45,912 nucleotides of DNA from IMG/VR virus record IMGVR_UViG_3300020472_001599, positions 1 through 45,912 of that record, one strand, 5' to 3'. Each line of letters starts with the position of its first letter. Positions within the stretch are counted from its first letter, which is position 1. Under the pieces are notes generated by a model that was not told the origin of the DNA, did not search any database, and saw only the letters and a program-made list of their open reading frames with translations. Made by a program: the position numbers and the translations under genes. This document shows, piece by piece, positions 27,701 to 32,551 of this stretch. The stretch comes from a virus.

Positions 27701-29125
27701 ACATTAGATCAATACAATGGTAGATTTGCAGTAACTCCAGAATTCCCAGATGGTATATATCATTATCATGCAACACCTGGTGCTTATCCATACTTTGTTG
27801 GCGATGAATATTACGGCGAAAAGAATAGTAGTACAATATATGATGGAACTACAACTATTGATCCATGGCTACCACATCAAACTAAAGCATATGACTCACA
27901 TGATATTACAGCAAATGGTGGAACGTTTAGTAATGTAGATGCTGATTATACATACTTTTGGGACGGACAAGGCTTCCTTAACCAATACGAAATACATGGT
28001 AATGCACAATACAAAGTAGACTTTAACGAAGCTCTACAAATTGCAGTACAAACAAATGCTACTGGAAATACTGTTACAGCAGATACTAGAAGTTTTATAT
28101 ACTTCCAAGATGATGATAACAATGTTTATAGTAGTGTTATACAAAATACAAACAAAGACACACTTAATGGTGCTCTTACTGCCTCTGCAACTGAAATAAC
28201 TGTGGCAAATGCAACAAAGTTTTATGATCCAAACAATATGACAGTAGGCAAATATATTGGACCACATGGATCTACTGCTCAAGCAAAATACGGAACACAG
28301 AGTATGACATTTGATGCAACTAGTGATAGAGAACTGTTTACACCGTCAACTACTACAATGGTAAATGGAGAGATACATTTCTTCATATACATGGATAACA
28401 CAGCCACTGATGCTAGAGTATTAACATCTGCGGCCTGGGGATTAAGACGTAGTGCGGCTGGAACACTAGATTTTATTGATTCATCAGGTGCAACACTAGG
28501 ATCAGCAGGACTTACAGGCATCAATGATGCGGCTTGGCATCACGTTTCGATACAATGTAATGGAACTAACTTAACAGTTTCATTAGATGGTGGTGCAACA
28601 CAAACAGTAGCCACAACACAATTTACCACATCAGCAGGAATTGAATTTGGTAATACCAGCAGACTAACTGGCACTTACTCGGGCAATGCCGCGATTGGTG
28701 TGTGGATAGATTGTGTACAGATAAAATCAGCCGCGGCAAATACTGCACCTCCGGGTTCAGCAGTATCAGGAGAATTGGTATCAGAAAACTTTGAACCAAT
28801 GAACATAGGTATATTTGATATAGAAGATGGCATTGTAGCAATAGGCACAGAGCGTATACATTATGGTGCAGTAAATTTTCCAGAAAACAAATTATTATTT
28901 TGCACACGAGGTGCAGAAGGAACAGGTGCAGTAGCACATTTAAATAGTGCAGTCGTTATAGACTGTTCATCTAATTTAAGAGTGCCAGCTCATAGACAAA
29001 TTCATTTATATGGAAATGCTCTATCTACTGCATACAACGATCCATCTACTAGTTTAGCTAGTGGAACAGGGGTAAGTGTAGAAACTAAGTTTATTAGAAG
29101 TGCATCTCAAGGGGAATACTTCTAG
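15788..29125 (+). CDS. giant gp7-like baseplate wedge protein with cupredoxin, YHYH and LamG-like modules
   Basis: An uninterrupted 13.3 kb gene for 4445 residues, the largest in the window. The N-terminus resembles gp7-type wedge proteins of marine T4-like phages (SPPIDYDKFTNFSNYYW near 145-159; LFDLYDENYNELASYY near 670). Modules: an E1-FCCH-like beta domain (about 237-300) with a second near 2773-2821; a degenerate cupredoxin-like segment (811-928); a GxGY beta module (1549-1625); two sets of tandem repeats (2211-2318, 2469-2686); a cupredoxin-like domain with ligands H3246, C3315, H3318 and M3321 (3199-3330); a YHYH domain (about 3826-4010, motif 3991-3994); and a LamG/concanavalin-like domain (about 4165-4315). 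T4 gp7 has 1032 residues. The added modules suggest host-surface binding, which is inference. Confidence 0.85.
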   Translation: MAEDYSAKSVKSQLPGNQPGKIKKIDEIKSTEYLPQYLNTTVNKKFLQSTLDQMISKSSFETLDNWVGKQKGGWYNTDKDKFIGTADATKRFYNGSPGIIVKNPAETTSISEINTYSDLLDDINNLGYEGNRGHGNCSRYTYSPPIDYDKFTNFSNYYWCKDDLPVINVKPNAAWDPDSMVGQTRYKLTTSDLGDIDFLNGMKIKFAPQVTENFTSVSADKTITNATGANPVVITTGSNHGLADGELINITGVVGMTELNNKVFYIDVLSANTFALYTDSGLTASVNGAAYTAYSSGGTAKTGGRFNLATSGYSLVIVIVGDTRQTVTTQYAINGTALTFTHGNFPNTGDLVQVLHFHMSDINYYGNTYIVNNVGDSIDLVQTQDENGKTILSRMMLYSVHQPSGFDMDPLDDKPYDYTEVENRRHEYVCMELASYDMNAWSRINQWQHYNAIVEACRLTGEDFTTYASDANRAKRPIIEFERNIVLYNWGTQPGSGVKYPHHRMNVDFVTKRFTGTDIIGQTNYNLLTGVINWSSSTEYAIGDIVRESVGGSYWYFESKIAKNKGFDPLDADLVVDTTNWKRVYDKGIQDNDTILFLNTGNTTYDNRVFKVSGVGTSIALQQVLDPAYHDKVHTIMGPTYPENYNGPDLVYYNSEWYRPQQKLSKGQAPLFDLYDENYNELASYYSNNDFEGNALMNYVINSAATEDTALGFKAKYNTSAGSSELVFEHPLVTKRYNYDLQTNPKEIRGIMYYAKRRNISNNITDYIEGWSRAQNLDKTYYATETKVVTTDDANTATFSVGSTDIQKSSDEFIFQYTATDWYVYEKDQDTPKHFHGIPGVNPTIYLFAGSTVTIRKDYDSSETDLSFVKETDGTTAAPGITVTDNGATLSVAIDSDSANYDRVCKYKASGSGSGVMGKVYIVDEDTGYAGNNSSFIQYKHTVYRNGSRTEDYTLGANSTILTGLKTGDVVELRYVPNGAKASTSNWTTGIEFQHNALCEPLGEHTHADLRRHFSDKISSLPGYHDSAYGINNYYTSSKETNFGGTILQGNPGQNISFYLKENNRNAVLGIRNVMNDYDRFKLQFANKALQVHETGTYTTTRALVNETFNQLNVGKDSSFRYASSGMCHWYNASTQEITITDTTTEFYLDNTENYDYETTNCEDHVYVYLKDYRASDSAYVERLLNRNEEYTLVGNKLTLLSSATLNGGVAAILTVDHYNKNGNSFVPWSAAKLNFIQPIEPTINAGGTLLTGHDGAQITIVNGNGNLYRPQESDYDVRSAVLYELEKRVAAGFPVYRTYDDVKEFNPRHPVGNKQGQGTRTQWAKHYRAVFEYWLDSNNKAYPSLVNASAVANYSNQNDADGITLPGTEAGVIEYYCGTTTPLDTPWEMLGYRQRPAWWINHYDWKDTANGGNDAKRAALLIALAKGHYNDPADTERTDRKYVVKQPIGNLITVAGVQQDIVTAGWATAGNTKKDFVIGDGFTAEDEFKKTSAYTFALAEVGFKNCPHTFWQTFYDPSSLILSNIINNKTRKRPAVTDPVYSSPINKGTLDKIEVTAGGAGYSSSPTVTVTGDGIGATAVAIVSGGVIKGIKITNGGYGYNNAGLTITDTTGSGAKTIVTLAKGRRFKTTGLMALIWLQNSFSKISVDIHARNQLTSSQPVINVEGYTDKNVIRVRTLGNSSKEPFVMQDNDIDLALHKSSAKIQLDFSVIKITKLSGGYQVTGFEPDRKYFEYFSANEGNATTVTYGNLSAEIFANWDILATPDQINYDHIFTNLTTLANFLAGRTEWLISKGIQSFNYKGVVNTLLEWASTASINDVHFAHGANSILFKDNLDRFLDSIFTTNDTVLVEDRTETSLTKESALSNIKAIRDETGATIYTEDGSSILRMSANFVQWEHVIVLENKTTFNDNVFRPDIGMGFDSYKLEGRRTINWKGEPSSKGYLVQTTGLTPNYDSSVREIEDDYFVVDSNALNKQKRKIAQTTIGYNKPEWANTLPVSEDNTFDWYRSAIATKGTKENLTALSRHSEVVNPLTDSFNINDQWLIKTSNFAGNNKSYIEMEFNDDLIAVNPQGIKITNDGNADNLNDEIITMQQNDKRMVAKLATPNQFTLGNNYYNQDDSTYTEFNSWLRNAGYPLMSEIDEQALTIEDIPALYDSTKAYATINAWDNTVSYKLGDKIRYQDKVYECNINATGYDTTLNPITWNGTVNNPVILPGNTLVIDGNTINLVNTVTTTTYNNIVADSQASPVVHGGDTLVLDGVTITFEKTSTTTTYPDFAVAGSTVNPTIQGSATATLIINGTTINFNETVATTVNRDWTYCVGDQFTSASSTSVTAADRITAWTNMRASFQSVYGNAQTRTKLDTYLNTSEAGFDTSVLVTEHGATGNATLQGHILTFLTQDVTIINEKAGTSYVTADVLSGSTPVNATDEQTTQTAFNLSSYTDDIHNWLIASANDSTAISGTIIVMSEAGTAYKLYSAADIVSRITAGAPTNATAGLVSNQLTITRINRIVSDKDLTIGPGTANAEVDNAGTTFPSSGTLTHTGSDNTSTSTTAQLTVADIIDQINTASITNIGAQLYDTNKVRVTKTATSLSPNLSMSGTAIADLAGNFTTGTITSTTTTSTANASLSVGLVAQKINDASITGITATVVNNRIVIKSTNASGIMNNTQAALDLGINTNILGVTRNATTTVGTNTFDASEWTEIDEPLLEYIWVANDNTLGYTTTASSVTSKYNGWNVFKVMDMDLYASKICAATTTGTGNDAEVQCNKAHSLQNGDIILLLNTNSTPVIDGFHTVTSVDSASTSKFFIDQFIDQDASYSKVLILRAVRFTTDAQRDSAVTATNYYSFAQNDLVWVDGTTQFTVYKRDPGTWLTQRIQGDNHVSPTTIQSSILHDQKDVLAEAESYDPFKGIIPGLADKEINFKAINDPAIYTASTDTSAQINQQQAWGSNYIGKVWWNTNKAIYIDYEQDSTEYRTKYWGTLFKGASIDVYEWTRSDVAPDSYAESVAAEKVINGIRLTGEAYKETDTFGNELYYYTEVDEFDSTIGGNVTYYYFWVKNKTSIPEGSSRITSVLNIANLIESPTAQNVRWLNATGKDSFIVSNLRDDATERTVLQISNISNEDNTHTHWMPMIENDTAVPEYYHRRLKDSLRGSNENKKLKTYKGEWSDSTTYTKGQVVSINAPIGTIKIAVATKGATQRFYNRGSANCFTINGTQTDPGQIITLQRGKTYVIDQNDSTNVTHAFIFSPKLDGKHSTNQAYVQPTGVRYFLNGVESTVAQYNTAISSGTNTQDKKITFKPDANTPNTLWYGCFAHTMMGNEIHIINEEKDEAVSYHMSLIDSNLNYTPQANRSAWRRIYDVTNVEEAEEEIQIPEEKMVPDLNLHPYDRIGEGVRPSRTWFSYKNISRREIVNQINNILINTNLIDTKPDYKTHLDVTISSGSKDYNVVDHWENVDWFSSIFDRFTQPNREVTEITPLLTSGDANQLAGNYDGEYILAKNVLHVDGIKRDSIFKYDQANASWLPVWKEKGTIQLLDSLWDPVTGAYGFDVAGFDNEGFDNDPIHEFSKIIDVFRDNILSKADYNRVWFAGIYDAVKEMPNNEWIKKSTYFVPKLNKQVNTTKRIGYDAVPILEEYLDKNKPFSSKYKVNPSLFQDEKTVSDQGSAVITEHSRNMAITEKMEEHTDNQFSERLGGTAVVAHSPLPFNDVDIVKTFNSVNHTISRNPIITSWQHSSGNVVSSTDAISETEHLVNVPADVEKVSWDGNYVYIRTSGITDATGGPGTTVAPDTEGTVVDQRPTSATEFNWKINRSQTVAGSKPLRGDGPIGVLTNGVAIFSPRDFEQTSTGSIYYRNEGYLRRNSMDANFGTSWSSKGDYEPTVKGLYYHYDMPNEYRTQEDATKHSPLIGWALDGYPIYGQYGFTNADGTGAILKMTSSYVLKSGARTGLGAPAGNYDGSYTADYTYDGSGTLDQYNGRFAVTPEFPDGIYHYHATPGAYPYFVGDEYYGEKNSSTIYDGTTTIDPWLPHQTKAYDSHDITANGGTFSNVDADYTYFWDGQGFLNQYEIHGNAQYKVDFNEALQIAVQTNATGNTVTADTRSFIYFQDDDNNVYSSVIQNTNKDTLNGALTASATEITVANATKFYDPNNMTVGKYIGPHGSTAQAKYGTQSMTFDATSDRELFTPSTTTMVNGEIHFFIYMDNTATDARVLTSAAWGLRRSAAGTLDFIDSSGATLGSAGLTGINDAAWHHVSIQCNGTNLTVSLDGGATQTVATTQFTTSAGIEFGNTSRLTGTYSGNAAIGVWIDCVQIKSAAANTAPPGSAVSGELVSENFEPMNIGIFDIEDGIVAIGTERIHYGAVNFPENKLLFCTRGAEGTGAVAHLNSAVVIDCSSNLRVPAHRQIHLYGNALSTAYNDPSTSLASGTGVSVETKFIRSASQGEYF
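16486..16690 (+). other. E1-FCCH-like beta domain within the gp7-like gene
   Basis: The encoded segment has the pattern HGLADGELINITGV, GMTELNNKVFYID, SANTFALYTDSG, AYTAYSSGGTA that is common in phage tail proteins annotated as FCCH-like. It is a small structural beta domain. A second, shorter copy is encoded near 24105-24250 (HSLQNGDIILLLN onward). Confidence 0.6.
22419..22740 (+). repeat. three tandem imperfect protein repeats of about 37 residues
   Basis: Three consecutive units share the pattern P-V/T-x4-T-L-V-I-D-G-x-T-I-x-x followed by a threonine run: PGNTLVIDGNTINLVNTV, GGDTLVLDGVTITFEKT and SATATLIINGTTINFNETV, the first two each followed by TTTTY. Conservation is at protein level and DNA copies differ. 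The pattern suggests stacked beta strands within the giant gp7-like protein. Confidence 0.7.
23191..23844 (+). repeat. three tandem imperfect protein repeats of about 60-85 residues
   Basis: Units share a helix ADIVSRI, ADIIDQINTASI or GLVAQKINDASI, then a strand-turn-strand (GLVSNQLTITR, QLYDTNKVRVTK, TVVNNRIVIKS) and a variable tail. The layout recalls the short IN-type repeats of flagellar hook and flagellin proteins. They are likely stacked structural domains in the giant protein. Confidence 0.55.
25381..25775 (+). other. cupredoxin-like domain with intact copper ligands (in gp7-like gene)
   Basis: The encoded domain runs from FYNRGSANCFTING through LQRGKTYVIDQND, NVTHAFIFS, ITFKPDANTP to WYGCFAHTMMGNEIHII. 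H3246, C3315, H3318 and M3321 occupy the places of the four type-1 copper ligands in the form H...C-x2-H-x2-M. This is the pattern of small blue-copper-like domains. Whether copper is bound is not known. Confidence 0.65.
27265..27810 (+). other. YHYH domain within the gp7-like gene
   Basis: The encoded segment shows the sequence of landmarks of the YHYH family: GPIGVLTNGVAIFSPRDF, SPLIGWALDGYPIYGQYG, LDQYNGRFAVTPEFPDG, then YHYH (residues 3991-3994) and a closing YPYFVGDEYYG. YHYH domains are found mainly in secreted bacterial proteins and have no known activity. Confidence 0.8.
28280..28730 (+). other. LamG/concanavalin-like domain within the gp7-like gene
   Basis: The pattern is typical of the laminin-G jelly roll: GTQSMTFDATSDRELF, GEIHFFIYMDN, WGLRRSAAGTLDFI, AAWHHVSIQCNGTNLTVSLD and a closing IGVWIDCVQIKS. 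Such domains often bind glycans, which would suit a tail protein facing the host surface. Confidence 0.7.
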
Positions 29126-29126
29126 A

Positions 29127-29133
29127 CTAAATA
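29127..29133 (+). promoter_or_regulatory. T4-type late promoter motif CTAAATA
   Basis: CTAAATA lies immediately after the stop of the giant gene and 21 bases before the ATG at 29155, almost the same spacing as the copy before 4939 (20 bases). Both are followed by CA (CTAAATACA). It is likely the gp55-dependent promoter of the tail-fibre genes. Confidence 0.65.
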
Positions 29134-29154
29134 CATATGAATAGGTGTTAGGAA

Positions 29155-29748
29155 ATGTTTAAAGATAAAACAACAATACAAGTTGATGGGCATGTGCTAA
29201 TAAAAGACGTCGATACAGACGAAGTTCTTTTAGATCAGCATAATGCTATTAACTATGAAAATATAAGTCAAGCCATAGTTAGGTTGCTGGCGAATCAGCA
29301 AACTACAGGCAAACACGATTTTATAAATTTAATGCACTTCGGAAACGGAGGCAGTAGCGTAGATGGTGGTGGTACTGTAACTTACCTATCCCCTAACACT
29401 AATAGTGCCACAGGCGTTCTACACAATAAAACATTTGAAAAGATCGTTGACCCAAATGATGCAGGTGTTGATACAAGCACAACAAACACTATGACAACTG
29501 CCCATACAGCAGGAAATCTATACAGTGATTTAGTTGTAACTTGTACATTAAATTATAGTGAACCTGGAGCCCAAGATACACTTGATAATTCAGCTAATCA
29601 AAATGGTACATACATTTTTGATGAATTAGGTTTGTATTCAGCAACAGGTGCTTTAATAACACACATCATATTCCACCCTATTCAAAAATCGGCCAACAGA
29701 CAGATCCAAGTTATCTATACTGTTAGAGTCAGAGCGGGAGCGTTTTAA
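29155..29748 (+). CDS. virion structural protein (cyanomyovirus-type)
   Basis: The 197-residue product begins with IQVDGHVLIKDVDTDEVLLD, continues with HNAINYENISQAIVRLLAN and a FGNGGSSVD block, and ends in a beta-rich segment with FDELGLYS and VIYTVRVRAG. I recognise this architecture from structural proteins next to tail-fibre genes in marine T4-like phages. Position after gp6 and the gp7-like gene is that of gp8 in T4, but I see no sequence support for calling it gp8. It is first behind a late-promoter motif, and its stop shares one base with the next start. Confidence 0.6.
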   Translation: MFKDKTTIQVDGHVLIKDVDTDEVLLDQHNAINYENISQAIVRLLANQQTTGKHDFINLMHFGNGGSSVDGGGTVTYLSPNTNSATGVLHNKTFEKIVDPNDAGVDTSTTNTMTTAHTAGNLYSDLVVTCTLNYSEPGAQDTLDNSANQNGTYIFDELGLYSATGALITHIIFHPIQKSANRQIQVIYTVRVRAGAF

Positions 29749-30830
29749 TGGCATACAGCATTAACTATTACGATACCAGCTTAGAGCCTACTCCGATTAC
29801 GGTTGCAGACGCTACAGTAAACACGGAAACAAGTATTAAGTTGGTCGGAAAAAACTATACAAATCACGGAGAAATCTTTAATGAAAATTTTCTAAGACTA
29901 TTAGAAAATTTTGCAAGTGAAACTGACGGAGATTCTCCAGGCACACCAACAGGTGCCGTACGTGGACAGCTTTGGTATGATGCCACAGCCCACGCAGTAA
30001 AATTTTATGACAACAGTCAATGGTATCCATTGGCTACAATGAAAACAGGAACAGCTACACCAGCCGACGGTAGTGAACCACATCAGCCTGGAGATTTATT
30101 TTTCCATACCACTGAAGAGCAACTTTATGTTAGTCAAGGCACTAGTTGGTTACCAATTTCAACAGGTGGTGCAACCAGTGTTAAGACTAGAACACGATAT
30201 GACACAGGTGGTGTAACACATAAAACATTAGAATATGTTGTTAACAGCGTAATTGTGTGTATTGTTGTACAAGACACAACAAGTTGGGCACCAATGGCGG
30301 CAGGTGCAAATACAGAATACCTAGAAGATGGTGCAACATTGTTAAACACACAATTTGCAAACTTACAAGCTGGTATTAATATGAATTCAACTACGAACTT
30401 TAAGTTTCGTGGTATAGCTACTACAGCAGAATATGCTGACGTAGGTGAAAGATATCATGCAGACAAACAATATGATGCAGGTACTGTAGTTAAAATTGGT
30501 GGTGAGCATGAAATAACAGAAACAGACGTTGCACTAGACGGCGAAGTATTTGGTATTATATCAACACAACCAGGTATAGAATTAAATTCTGGTGCAGGAC
30601 CCGATGAAACACATCCATTTGTTGCTATTGCAGGTCGTGTGCCTGTTAAAGTAATCGGACCAGTGCGTAAAGGTCAAAGATTAGTTACATCAGAAGTAAA
30701 TGGTGTAGCAAGAGCTCCTCAGGATCATGAAGGCGAACGTGATGATTGGTACAGAGTAGTAGGCAGAGCATTGGAAAGTAAAGACACTGAAAGTGTCGGC
30801 ATGGTAGAAGTAGTAGTCGGGAGAATGTAA
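29748..30830 (+). CDS. tail fibre-like protein with a C-terminal processing-type domain
   Basis: The 360-residue product has the N-terminal block SIKLVGKNYTNHGEIFNENF followed by LRLLENFAS and GQLWYDA, KFYDNSQW, which I associate with tail fibres of cyanophage-like myoviruses. The C-terminal third (YADVGERYHADKQYDAGTVV, then VFGIIST, FVAIAGRVPVKVIGPVRKGQ, GRALESKD) resembles the beta domain found at the end of many phage fibres (peptidase-G2-like or similar), where it may support trimer folding. It is therefore likely a distal fibre or attachment protein. It starts at the last base of the upstream stop. Confidence 0.72.
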   Translation: MAYSINYYDTSLEPTPITVADATVNTETSIKLVGKNYTNHGEIFNENFLRLLENFASETDGDSPGTPTGAVRGQLWYDATAHAVKFYDNSQWYPLATMKTGTATPADGSEPHQPGDLFFHTTEEQLYVSQGTSWLPISTGGATSVKTRTRYDTGGVTHKTLEYVVNSVIVCIVVQDTTSWAPMAAGANTEYLEDGATLLNTQFANLQAGINMNSTTNFKFRGIATTAEYADVGERYHADKQYDAGTVVKIGGEHEITETDVALDGEVFGIISTQPGIELNSGAGPDETHPFVAIAGRVPVKVIGPVRKGQRLVTSEVNGVARAPQDHEGERDDWYRVVGRALESKDTESVGMVEVVVGRM

Positions 30831-31967
30831 GTGGCAATCGCTACCGGAAATAATATTACAGCGACAGAGTTTAATGATTTAATAGTTCAGGTAAACAAGT
30901 ACTGGGGCGATAATGTACCTTCCGCGGCGGTAACTGATGGTGATAGAACCTTACATAAATTTGGCTGGGGACAAACACACGCTCTTGAAATATCTGGCAC
31001 TGATGATAGAGTTGCGGCCGCTGAGCAAGTTGAAGCAAAACATTTTAATCAGTTAGTTGCAAGAGCAAATGCTTCCGGACTACATGTAGGAATGGGAACT
31101 AGTTTAACTTATAAAGTTATTAGTAATACTGTGACTGCATCTGATGGGACAACAATATCAGATCGTTTTGGAGCAACTGGAATAGATGCAGTAAATGATG
31201 CTAGGAGTGCCGCGATACTAGGCTACCATGTTGTTGGTGCAGGTAACTCTAATTCAACTGCATTGGGTACTATTAATAGAGCAACTACTTGGCAAGAAGT
31301 TTTAATATCAGAACAAACTGTTACATTTACAAACTATACTAAAGCTCGTTATTTTTTTAATAGCGGTGGTGCAGTAACTCTAAGTTGGGATATTACTGGT
31401 GCTAGTGGAACAGAAACAGAAAACTGGGACGCTAACTTGGCCGCAATGGGTACAGTACACTTCCTAGCAGATGATGTTGTTGTAAGTGGTACAGGTGGTT
31501 ATGCTACACCTAATGTAGGCTTTTATGGACTTACTACAAGTTATCAACTAATGTACAGTTATAGTTTTGGAGATGGCGTAGGATCAGGTACATTTAATTC
31601 ATCTGCATTTAGTGGAGGTGATGTTAATGTAGGCGGACACGCAACTGAACGAGGCGGTGAATTAGTAGCTGGTGGCGGTGGTAGTGGTTATGCTGGAACC
31701 TATGCTATTAACAGAATTTCCATATATGGAAAATACAGTAGTAGTGGAGAAATTGTACATTTAAAAGCTATATTACAAACACCAGATGATGGTTCTCCAA
31801 TTAATGGTACAATAACACAATCAATGGGTTATGTCATTGCCGATAACCAAACAGGTAGCGGAGGCGCAGGTGGAGCGGCCGCTAATGTTACATTTAATGT
31901 AAGTGGTAATGCACCAACTAGTCATGCATTTACTAACAACCTTACATCAGCTGATGATTCACCATAA
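30831..31967 (+). CDS. tail fibre-like protein, GTG start
   Basis: The 378-residue product starts with GTG directly after the previous stop (no gap), reading MAIATGNNITATEFNDLIVQVN, then YWGD. Downstream it has ITRATTWQEV-like INRATTWQEVLISEQTV, YTKARYFFNSGG, WDANLAAMGTVHFLADDV and a glycine-rich C-terminal third (GGELVAGGGGSGYAG). These features match the second tail-fibre-type gene seen in marine T4-like phages. Glycine-rich tips are common in receptor-binding adhesins. An upstream in-frame ATG is absent, which favours GTG. It is the last late gene before the promoter of the accessory island. Confidence 0.65.
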   Translation: MAIATGNNITATEFNDLIVQVNKYWGDNVPSAAVTDGDRTLHKFGWGQTHALEISGTDDRVAAAEQVEAKHFNQLVARANASGLHVGMGTSLTYKVISNTVTASDGTTISDRFGATGIDAVNDARSAAILGYHVVGAGNSNSTALGTINRATTWQEVLISEQTVTFTNYTKARYFFNSGGAVTLSWDITGASGTETENWDANLAAMGTVHFLADDVVVSGTGGYATPNVGFYGLTTSYQLMYSYSFGDGVGSGTFNSSAFSGGDVNVGGHATERGGELVAGGGGSGYAGTYAINRISIYGKYSSSGEIVHLKAILQTPDDGSPINGTITQSMGYVIADNQTGSGGAGGAAANVTFNVSGNAPTSHAFTNNLTSADDSP

Positions 31968-31974
31968 AACCTAC

Positions 31975-32003
31975 TTGACAATTTAGATATATAAGTATAT
32001 AAT
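31975..32003 (+). promoter_or_regulatory. perfect sigma70 promoter of the accessory island
   Basis: TTGACA (31975-31980), exactly 17 bases, TATAAT (31998-32003): both hexamers are full consensus at optimal spacing. The first gene starts at 32031 with AAGGAG at 32019-32024. It separates late structural genes from the accessory island and suggests early transcription by host RNA polymerase. Confidence 0.92.
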
Positions 32004-32030
32004 AAACATGCAAACTCCAAGGAGAAAGCT

Positions 32031-32378
32031 ATGGATGAACGCCTAGAAAAAGCATTAGATTTTGCAAATTACAGAGCTACGATTGCAAATCAAAAAAATA
32101 ATTTAAAAAATCGTATTGCAACATTAAAAGTATGTCATTTTAGTGGTGCTCAATTTACAGCAAATAAAACTAACATTAGTTTTATAAAAGCTATGATTGA
32201 CTTAGGATATGAAGAAGCAGTAATAGAAGATGATAAAGAAAATCCTGTTGAAGTAAAAGATTTACAAGGATTGCTAGATGAACTTACTGGTGCTTATCAT
32301 GCCGCAATGAATGAATTTTTAATTGAAAATACTAAAATTAACAAAGCAAGAGCGTTGAAACAAATAATGGACTGGTAG
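32031..32378 (+). CDS. conserved hypothetical early protein
   Basis: A 115-residue, mostly helical protein directly behind the consensus sigma70 promoter, with AAGGAG seven bases before the ATG. The N-terminus EKALDFANYRATIANQKNNL and a repeated charged-helix pattern resemble small conserved proteins of marine T4-like phages. No catalytic motif is visible. Strong transcription and translation signals suggest a high early level, which would fit a host takeover or regulatory role, but this is only inferred. The next gene starts with GTG on the last base of its stop. Confidence 0.7.
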   Translation: MDERLEKALDFANYRATIANQKNNLKNRIATLKVCHFSGAQFTANKTNISFIKAMIDLGYEEAVIEDDKENPVEVKDLQGLLDELTGAYHAAMNEFLIENTKINKARALKQIMDW

Positions 32379-32551
32379 TGGACAAAACAGACATACCAGA
32401 AACAATTATATATGTAGACACAGATAGAGTTTGGTGCATGGGTGAACAAATGGATCACCCCAAAGTATATTATACTGTACCAGATGAAGGTTATGTAGTT
32501 TGTGGTTACTGTGATATAAAATTTGCTAGAAAGAAAAAAGAAGATGAGTAA
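32378..32551 (+). CDS. small zinc-finger protein of the NDUFS6 / zf-CHCC type
   Basis: A 57-residue gene starting with GTG that shares one base with the previous stop (TAGTG) and ends 8 bases into the next gene. The order of ligands, VWCMGEQMDHPKVYY then EGYVVCGYCDIKF, is C20, H27, C42, C45: the CHCC zinc site of the family that includes mitochondrial complex I subunit NDUFS6 and short alphaproteobacterial zinc-finger proteins. A basic tail RKKK follows. The family is common in alphaproteobacteria, which points to acquisition from such a host. Function in the phage is unknown; it could bind host protein or act as a redox/zinc regulator. Confidence 0.75.
   Translation: MDKTDIPETIIYVDTDRVWCMGEQMDHPKVYYTVPDEGYVVCGYCDIKFARKKKEDE

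Noticed and set aside
32523-32543. Upstream ATG for the first glycosyltransferase-like gene
   Set aside because: It adds only MLERKKK within the zinc-finger gene; ATG 32544 forms the common 8-base stop-start overlap.
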